12,092 bases of DNA from an uncultured Saprospiraceae bacterium (GTDB lineage: Bacteria; Bacteroidota; Bacteroidia; Chitinophagales; Saprospiraceae), in the NCBI GenBank assembly GCA_937921525.1, contig CAKZUM010000475.1, positions 1 to 12,092 of the forward strand. Direction: 5' to 3'. Made by a program: the position numbers and the translations under genes. Below, one piece after another: positions 7,196 to 12,092 of the stretch (the stretch's first letter is position 1; the number at the start of each line of letters is the position of its first letter). Below the pieces are notes generated by a model, which ran no database searches, was not told the origin of the DNA, and saw only the letters and a list, made by a program, of their open reading frames with translations.

Positions 7196-8524
7196 TCAAA
7201 TAGGCTTAATAAACATAGGAAGATCATCCTTGGGTTGCTTCAAAGGCACATCTCGAACGTCACATTCATACCCTTCAGGCACAGATAATTTATATTGCTT
7301 TAGCAATTCCATCATTACCACCTTGACAGACATTTCCGCAAACCCATAGCCAATACAATGGTGTGGCCCAGCCCCAAAAGGCGCATACGAAAAAGGGCAT
7401 TTTGTTTGCTCTTTTCGTTCTTTATTAAATCGTTCAGGATCAAATGCCATTGGATTTGTCCAAGTATCTTTATCTATATGGGTCATTTGAAAGACGGCAT
7501 TTACTGCTGTGTTTTTAGGAATGATTATTCCATCGACCTCCATCTCTTTCTCTAATTTTCTAGCTACCATAATTAAAGGCGGGTGTAGTCGGAGTGTTTC
7601 CTTCATCACCAGTCCCAACTTTTCTAACTGCCTCAAATCCTTTACTTGAAAAGGCGTTTGAAGATTAACAGTATTGATTTCTTCTCGAACCTTATCCTGC
7701 CATTGTGGATGTTTTGCTAAAAAATAACTCATTAACGTTAGCGTAATGGCAGTTGTATCATGCGAAGCCATTAGTATAAAAATCAGATGGTCGATTATCT
7801 CTTGGTCTGTGAACTGTGCCCCTTCTTCATTTTTTGCTTGACATAGTTTGCTAAATAAATCTTTTCCTGGGTTAGTTCTGCGATCTCCTATTATTGACTT
7901 AAAATAGTTTATAAGAAACTGCCGCCCCTTAATGCCTTTTCCATATTTAGAAAACGGTAGATTCACAGGAATAGCCAAGGAAGCATTTACAATATCTGTT
8001 ACTGCTTTGTTTACTTCACCTAAGTCTTCTGTGAGTGGAATCCCAAAAAACACGTTCCCTGCAATCTTTAAAGTAACTTGTTTAAAAAAAGGGAAAAACA
8101 ATAATTTAGATTTTTCTTTTAGAGGGGATAATAAAGAATCTACTAACTCAGGCATCATATCAAGGTATCCCTGCATAGGTGCTTTCTTAAAAGCATCTAA
8201 CATAATACTGCGATGGTATTTATGCTGGGCACCATCCATCAACATCAAGCCATTTGGAAATAGATCAGATAGAGAAACTTCCCATGCCTCTTTGTTCGTT
8301 GTAAATTTTGCTTGATCTACTAATAAAAATTTATTGGCGGCAGGACCACATAATACCACACTCGCTCCGAATAAGGAATTGCTTACGAATACATCTCCGT
8401 GCTTTTTTCTTTGATTCGTATAGAAGGCAGTTGCATTTCTAACAAAGGGAATGAAGGTTCCAATGAAAGGAAGTCCTTTGTCACCAGGAATGTGTTGTAG
8501 TTGTTGATAAGTAGATAAGCTCAT
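7196..8524 (-). CDS. Cytochrome P450
   Basis: This 442-aa soluble P450 has no membrane anchor. Near the N-terminus it has the proline-rich PGDKGLPFIG (13-22), reminiscent of the CYP120/CYP26-like group. The I-helix motif is MASHDTT (252-258), with Asp256 and Thr257 for oxygen activation. The K-helix ExxR is ETLR (309-312), the meander contains DPERF (362-366), and the heme loop FGAGPHHCIG (383-392) provides the thiolate ligand Cys390. His388 replaces the usual arginine, a change seen in many bacterial P450s. It should be a heme monooxygenase needing external electron donors; no ferredoxin or reductase gene lies in the window. Group-level resemblance suggests a hydrophobic substrate such as a retinoid, carotenoid fragment or fatty acid, but that is inference. 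The gene ends at TGA. A weak -7-like box, TACATTTA, lies at 8564-8557 on the minus strand, within the upstream terminator, so promoter assignment is uncertain. Confidence 0.94.
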   Translation of the reverse strand: MSLSTYQQLQHIPGDKGLPFIGTFIPFVRNATAFYTNQRKKHGDVFVSNSLFGASVVLCGPAANKFLLVDQAKFTTNKEAWEVSLSDLFPNGLMLMDGAQHKYHRSIMLDAFKKAPMQGYLDMMPELVDSLLSPLKEKSKLLFFPFFKQVTLKIAGNVFFGIPLTEDLGEVNKAVTDIVNASLAIPVNLPFSKYGKGIKGRQFLINYFKSIIGDRRTNPGKDLFSKLCQAKNEEGAQFTDQEIIDHLIFILMASHDTTAITLTLMSYFLAKHPQWQDKVREEINTVNLQTPFQVKDLRQLEKLGLVMKETLRLHPPLIMVARKLEKEMEVDGIIIPKNTAVNAVFQMTHIDKDTWTNPMAFDPERFNKERKEQTKCPFSYAPFGAGPHHCIGYGFAEMSVKVVMMELLKQYKLSVPEGYECDVRDVPLKQPKDDLPMFIKPI

Positions 8525-8567
8525 ATTATTGTGTCGAATAAAAGGATGGTTTTTCGTAAATGTAGCT

Positions 8568-8611
8568 AAAAAAAAATGGTTGTAACGTTCATTGTTACAA
8601 CCATTTTTTTA
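8568..8611 (-). terminator. Intrinsic terminator of the 503-aa protein gene
   Basis: Read on the minus strand, an A7 run leads into a perfect stem (ATGGTTGTAAC pairing with GTTACAACCAT) with a 7-nt loop, followed by a T9 run (8568-8576). This is a textbook rho-independent terminator starting about 14 nt past the stop codon at 8625. The pairing extends through the A/T tracts and into flanking TAGCT/AGCTA, so it may also act on the other strand. It insulates the P450 gene from read-through. Confidence 0.85.
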
Positions 8612-8624
8612 GCTAAATTTATTT

Positions 8625-10136
8625 TTATTGCAAACGCTTCAATATATAGTTCCACAATTTTTCATAAGGAATCACCTCTAATTCAGAAATTAATCCTCTA
8701 TATGCGAAAGAAGTTTCTACCAGACGATCATAATACTTATCTACATTAGATAAATTTTCAACTTTATAATCTGCTTTTTCTAATTGCTGTAACAATCGAA
8801 TAAATTGGATTACTCTATAGTAAACTTCTTTTTTCAGCTGACGATTTGCATAGTTCTTTAATCGCTCAATTCTTTCGCCCACCGCATTATATCCTTTCTT
8901 TTCTATGAAGAATAAAATCTGAGCAATGACTAAAAGCACAGTAAATATCCGCTGGTCTTTTGGGAATAAAAGAGGATCATTCAAGAAACGAGATAAACGG
9001 AATGTATTCTTCTTTTGAGATTGCATAATTGCATTATCCGTATTCTGACTTTCTACAATGTAGTTAAGGTATACGTTGTAGATATTCCACTTTTCTCTTT
9101 CGAGCCCAGTTAGTTTTTTGTATTTTGTATTACTAGTTGCCCTATTATAAATAGCTAAGGCGTTCAAGAAATTATCTGTATGGATCGCCAATAACAGGTA
9201 ATACTCCATGAAGGTAAACCAGATTTCACTCCCTGCAGGAAAAGATTTTAGACATTTCTCTGCATTCACCTTACCATTTTTATAATCTCTTAAATGGAGA
9301 TAGGCAGACATTTTCTTCAATTGAAAAGTTGCCAATTTTTCCATCTGATAGAAAATAGGATTTTTTTCTATATACTCTTCTGCTTTATTACAAACCTCTA
9401 ACATGGCTTGATAGTCATGAAGCATTTCATATCGAAAAGCCCAAACTAGATACATATTATAAATAACCACTGGAGAATCATATACCTCCGATAAACCAAC
9501 TAAGGCGTCACAGTAAGTATCTATCCGTTCTCTTAAATCTTGATTCTTAGTAGGGGGCTTATAATAGTTCATAATCACCCGCTGATATAATTCTTCTGAT
9601 CGAATTTCAGCATCTAAAACATTTTGAAATTGCTTGATATGCTGGTCATATTCTTCATAATTTTTTTCATCCCCTTCATTTGCCGAATATCGTCTTAATA
9701 TTCTTGAACAATTGACGATTACATCTGCAAACTTATATTTAAGGGCAGTAGTCAAAATTTGACGAGCCAAAGCGGAAGCTGTATGCGTGGCATTGTTGGA
9801 GATCAGAATTTTTACAAGCGTCCAATCTTTGTTACAAGAAAAATACGCCCGTTCATAGGAAGAAGTAGATGGTAGGTTAACATCTAGAAAAAACAGGGTA
9901 TTTAATAATCTTTTTCTAAAACGAGATTTTAATTGTCGATACTTATCATCTGTAGGGCTACACGAGTACAAAAAATTAGCGGCGTCTCTATCGTTTTTGA
10001 ATTTGTTAGCTAAGAGTGCTTCATAAAATTCATTAAACTTACTGTTCTTGTGTTTAAGGGAATGATCGTCGAAGATTTCTATTTTTCGGACCTTCTTCTT
10101 AGTGACTATCTTAGAGATTTCGATCAAATTCTTCAT
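8625..10136 (-). CDS. Unrecognised 503-aa alpha-helical (TPR-like) protein
   Basis: I do not recognise a named family. The protein has no signal peptide or clear membrane segment and should be cytoplasmic. The N-terminus is strongly basic (KIVTKKKVRKIEI, 9-21) and is followed by a charged helical region (about 33-84) with YRQLKSRFRKRLL at 66-78. From about 105 to 480 it is nearly all amphipathic helices with TPR-like spacing, for example MLEVCNKAEEYIEKNP (245-260) and NALAIYNRATSNTKYKKL (325-342). The C-terminus ends in an aromatic, basic helix (YEKLWNYILKRLQ). No catalytic motif is visible. Helical-repeat proteins usually act as scaffolds, and the basic head could bind nucleic acid or membrane, but this is inference. 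The gene is monocistronic with its own terminator and a palindrome-rich upstream region. The start at 10136 is the only good ATG near the 5' end. Codon use looks like that of its neighbours. Confidence 0.85.
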   Translation of the reverse strand: MKNLIEISKIVTKKKVRKIEIFDDHSLKHKNSKFNEFYEALLANKFKNDRDAANFLYSCSPTDDKYRQLKSRFRKRLLNTLFFLDVNLPSTSSYERAYFSCNKDWTLVKILISNNATHTASALARQILTTALKYKFADVIVNCSRILRRYSANEGDEKNYEEYDQHIKQFQNVLDAEIRSEELYQRVIMNYYKPPTKNQDLRERIDTYCDALVGLSEVYDSPVVIYNMYLVWAFRYEMLHDYQAMLEVCNKAEEYIEKNPIFYQMEKLATFQLKKMSAYLHLRDYKNGKVNAEKCLKSFPAGSEIWFTFMEYYLLLAIHTDNFLNALAIYNRATSNTKYKKLTGLEREKWNIYNVYLNYIVESQNTDNAIMQSQKKNTFRLSRFLNDPLLFPKDQRIFTVLLVIAQILFFIEKKGYNAVGERIERLKNYANRQLKKEVYYRVIQFIRLLQQLEKADYKVENLSNVDKYYDRLVETSFAYRGLISELEVIPYEKLWNYILKRLQ

Positions 10137-10588
10137 ATACTGAGGATAATATGGAAATTAGGAGTTAAAGTAAATGTTAATTTTGTGGTGATAAATTTAT
10201 CATTAAAAATGAATTAAATGTAGTATATATGTCACAAAATTAAAATTTAAAAGAAATTAATCTTTTTCTAAACAAATATAAAAATTTATAATTTTTTATA
10301 TTTATATGCAAATAAAACTGAAAAGCAAAAAGATATACCTATTAAATAAGGTTTTTGTTAACTTGTATTAAATCTTAAATGTATTTGAGCTTTATTTAAA
10401 GTTAGAAAATACAAATACCTTTCCTTAAATTAAGATATTAGATTTGTGACGCTATTTTTTTTAAATTTCTTTTAAAAATTATCCATAATCTTACTTTAGT
10501 TACCACTTAATAATAAAATCGTCTTATAGTAGCGAACTACGGTTTTGTCATCCCTTTTTTTAAGACTGAAATGTCTAGTGTCTAGCTT
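10137..10588. other. AT-rich upstream region without genes
   Basis: No open frame with coding character is seen on either strand. The stretch is almost entirely A and T with many short inverted repeats. One is listed separately at 10177-10243. Another loose stem pairs 10372-10378 with 10440-10446 and 10381-10387 with 10422-10428. Near the right end gtctag is repeated in tandem (10573-10578, 10580-10585). It probably holds the control region of the minus-strand gene starting at 10136. Confidence 0.6.
10177..10243 (-). promoter_or_regulatory. Palindromic candidate control region of the 503-aa protein gene
   Basis: Perfect 11-bp arms TTAATTTTGTG (10177-10187) and CACAAAATTAA (10233-10243) flank a separate 12-bp palindrome GATAAATTTATC (10190-10201). 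Each arm contains TAATTTTG, a match to the Bacteroidota -7 box TAnnTTTG, one on each strand. The minus-strand copy (10242-10235) would start transcription about 90 nt before the ATG at 10136. No well-spaced TTG -33 element is visible. The layout could be a promoter within an operator pair. Confidence 0.35.
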
Positions 10589-10842
10589 AGTAACGACGAA
10601 ATAATAACTATACACTCTTGGCTGCTTCTTTGCCAGCCCGTCCGCTTTGCGGTTCATTTGCTTGAATGTCTTAAGACATTCACCCTACGGGGTCGCTCAT
10701 TCATCTTATTTTCCTCTTGAACCTGCCTGCCAAGGCACGCAGGCAGGATCAGTCATAGTATCAACAATACTCCCGCTTTCAAGAGAAAACTAAGAAAAAA
10801 ATAAGCTACCCAAGAACGTACATTTATTATCTCCTCGTTACT
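10589..10842. mobile_element. Candidate MITE-like multi-hairpin element with terminal inverted repeats
   Basis: Arms 10589-10621 and 10810-10842 are imperfect 33-nt inverted repeats, matching at 27 positions and starting agtaacga. TTA at 10587-10589 and again at 10842-10844 could be a 3-bp target duplication, though it overlaps the arms. The interior is far richer in G and C than its flanks and is packed with hairpins: CCGC/GCGG (10642-10652), an 18-bp perfect palindrome (10664-10681), ACCC/GGGT (10682-10693), 9-bp CCTGCCTGC/GCAGGCAGG arms (10722-10730, 10739-10747), AGTAT/ATACT (10757-10771), and 17-nt arms (10705-10721, 10778-10794) enclosing the last two. It encodes no evident protein. A non-autonomous transposable element fits best; a structured RNA is the alternative. 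Confidence 0.5.
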
Positions 10843-11556
10843 TAAAGAAATCCTTGAAAAGAGTAATTGGACAGCTTTTTAGAAAAAGTATAACATTATA
10901 CACTATGATTTTATAATTATTATATATGTGTAATATGCTGGTAGATAGAAGGATGATTTTGAAAAAATAAAACAGCAAGAAAAGCGATAATTATTTTTCT
11001 GTTTTTTTTGAAAAAAACTTTGATATACTTTATTCTTTCATGTAAAATATGTAGATTGCACTTATATTTCATATAAATTCTTTTCTAGTATATTTATCTG
11101 AAATACCTCCCAAAACTGATTAAATAAAGCCTTTCCTAAAGGCTTCTCAGTAGCTATTTTATATCCTACAAAAAAACTGTTTTAAGTAATAACAATAGAA
11201 AAGGTAATTTTTCTGTGGTATTGCTATGTCCCTACAGTTAAACTCACTTCTATTTTAGACAATAATTCTAATCCAATATCAACCTAATTTCATAAAGTTT
11301 GACTTGGATTTAGAACTTAATAACCTAGATACAAGCTAAAATATATTCACTTGTAATGTTAATTAGATGAATTATGCTCTTTTTCATTGGATAACATCTT
11401 GCTATAACAATAATGGAGAATAGATAATTAGCTCATGCCTTTGGCTACTACTAACACTACACTCATCTTTTACTAATAACCTGATTTAAGAAAAAGATCT
11501 ATCCATATAAAAAATTAAATTTATTACTTGGCTTATTTAAACTAAAATTATTTTCA
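10843..11556. other. AT-rich region without genes
   Basis: No plausible coding frame is seen; stops are dense in all frames. It contains an 8-bp perfect stem with a 3-nt loop (11127-11145, AAGCCTTT/AAAGGCTT) and a looser inverted repeat (11266-11276 with 11304-11315, one unpaired base). Neither lies directly after a gene. The promoter of the collagen-like gene should lie in the last 150 nt, but no good TTG/TAnnTTTG pair stands out. No tRNA-like cloverleaf was found. Confidence 0.5.
11127..11145. repeat. Short perfect stem-loop
   Basis: AAGCCTTT and AAAGGCTT form a perfect 8-bp stem around the loop CCT. On the minus strand a T-rich tail (TATTT) follows, giving a weak terminator-like shape, but no minus-strand gene lies just upstream of it. 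Its role is unknown. Confidence 0.35.
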
Positions 11557-12092
11557 ATGAATGTGATTCTACTATTTGCAGTAATAGCAATTGCAGGAAC
11601 ATTGGTAATTCGACAAACAAAATCGAAAACCATTTCCTTGCTTCTTGCTTCTTCAATGCTGTTATTCTTTTCTGTTAGTGTTCAAGCACAGATGATTATA
11701 TCTGATATGGGCTCTACAGAGGCAATGTCTGAAGGTTCTATCTTAGAACTAGAAAGTATGAGCAAAGCTTTTGTGCCTCCAAGAATGACTACAGCTAAAA
11801 GAGATGGTATTCCATCTCCACTCACAGGTGCTATTATATATAATACCGATGAGGAATGTTTACAAGTTAACAATGGTATTCCTAGTATTCCTTCTTGGGA
11901 ATGTTTAGGTGGTGGTAGAGGCCCAAAAGGTCCTCAAGGGGATGCAGGTCCAGCAGGTGCTGACGGTGCGAATGGTGCAAATGGTGCATCAGGTGCGCGA
12001 GGTGCAACAGGCCCAGCGGGTCCAGCAGGTGTGGCAGGTCCAGCAGGCCCAGCAGGTCCACAGGGTGAAAGAGGTCTTAAAGGTCCAGCAGG
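11557..12092 (+). CDS. Exported collagen-like protein, 5' part only
   Basis: The frame opens at ATG 11557 and runs off the window after 178 codons. The N-terminus has two hydrophobic stretches: residues 3-18, then, after a basic RQTKSK (19-24), a signal-peptide-like TISLLLASSMLLFFSVSVQA ending at residue 44. Residues about 58-116 match a head domain frequent in Bacteroidota surface and fibre proteins: SILELESMSKAFVPPRMTTA (61-80), TGAIIYNTD (90-98), and two cysteines, Cys101 and Cys116. From residue 119 (base 11911), 20 uninterrupted Gly-X-Y triplets follow, rich in GPA and with charged GPKGPQGDA and GERGLK, and they continue past the window edge. Known: bacterial collagen-like regions form triple helices without hydroxyproline. 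Inferred: a trimeric surface fibre or adhesin, secreted across the inner membrane. The total length and any C-terminal sorting domain are not visible. The double hydrophobic N-terminus leaves the exact start uncertain. Confidence 0.85.
   Translation, partial: MNVILLFAVIAIAGTLVIRQTKSKTISLLLASSMLLFFSVSVQAQMIISDMGSTEAMSEGSILELESMSKAFVPPRMTTAKRDGIPSPLTGAIIYNTDEECLQVNNGIPSIPSWECLGGGRGPKGPQGDAGPAGADGANGANGASGARGATGPAGPAGVAGPAGPAGPQGERGLKGPA

Noticed and set aside
7358..7555. 65-codon plus-strand frame
   Set aside because: Antisense to the P450 heme-binding region; a shadow frame.
7932..8315. 127-codon open frame on the plus strand
   Set aside because: It lies wholly antisense to the P450 gene, whose frame is unmistakable, and its translation shows no domain-like pattern.
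999..8524. Biosynthetic gene cluster joining the GH3 enzyme and the P450
   Set aside because: The two genes are in separate transcription units split by a divergent region, another gene and a hairpin, with no carrier protein, synthase or transporter between them.
7196..8524. His388 in the heme loop as a defect
   Set aside because: Histidine in place of arginine at this position occurs in many functional bacterial P450s, and all other signature residues are present.
10589..10842. Integron attC site
   Set aside because: The ends read GTAACGA and its complement rather than the RYYYAAC/GTTRRRY core, the element is long and holds several separate hairpins, and no integrase is in the window.
10137..11556. 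CRISPR array or tRNA cluster in the non-coding stretch
   Set aside because: No regularly spaced direct repeats and no cloverleaf or GTTCRA-type T-arm were found; the repeats present are inverted.
11682..11873. 63-codon minus-strand frame
   Set aside because: Antisense to the head domain of the collagen-like protein, which has clear family motifs in the opposite direction.

Overview
The window looks like chromosomal DNA of a Bacteroidota bacterium, most plausibly of the Saprospirales type. The DNA is AT-rich, Shine-Dalgarno sequences are absent or weak, and promoter-like TAnnTTTG boxes occur. The protein families also fit: a GH3-type adenylating enzyme, a TolB-propeller/Omp85-like barrel fusion, and an FVPPRMTTAKR-type head domain followed by collagen repeats. 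The genus is inference; no rRNA or other marker is present.

Layout. 1-891 (+) is the 3' end of an S9 prolyl-oligopeptidase-family peptidase. A 22-bp hairpin at 932-992 separates it from a convergent minus-strand pair: a 1202-aa surface protein (2522-6130) followed 26 nt later by a GH3 acyl-adenylate enzyme (999-2495). From the divergent intergenic region at 6131-6384, a metallo-beta-lactamase-fold hydrolase (6385-7020) runs on the plus strand. A second long hairpin (7087-7165) separates it from a convergent cytochrome P450 (7196-8524, minus). Upstream of the P450 lies a canonical intrinsic terminator (8568-8611) belonging to an unrecognised 503-aa helical-repeat protein (8625-10136, minus).

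The last 2 kb differ in character. About 1.4 kb (10137-11556) holds no convincing gene, is extremely AT-rich and is full of inverted repeats. At its centre is a GC-richer island built of several hairpins and bounded by 33-nt imperfect inverted repeats (10589-10842), which resembles a MITE or other dispersed non-autonomous element. After it, an exported collagen-like protein starts at 11557 and runs off the window end.

The genes do not form one obvious pathway. The only likely operon is the surface protein plus GH3 enzyme. The other genes are single units separated by hairpins. The items most worth pursuing are the multi-hairpin element, the collagen-like surface protein, the 503-aa orphan with its palindromic upstream region, and the surface-protein fusion whose peptidase-like domain has lost its zinc ligands.
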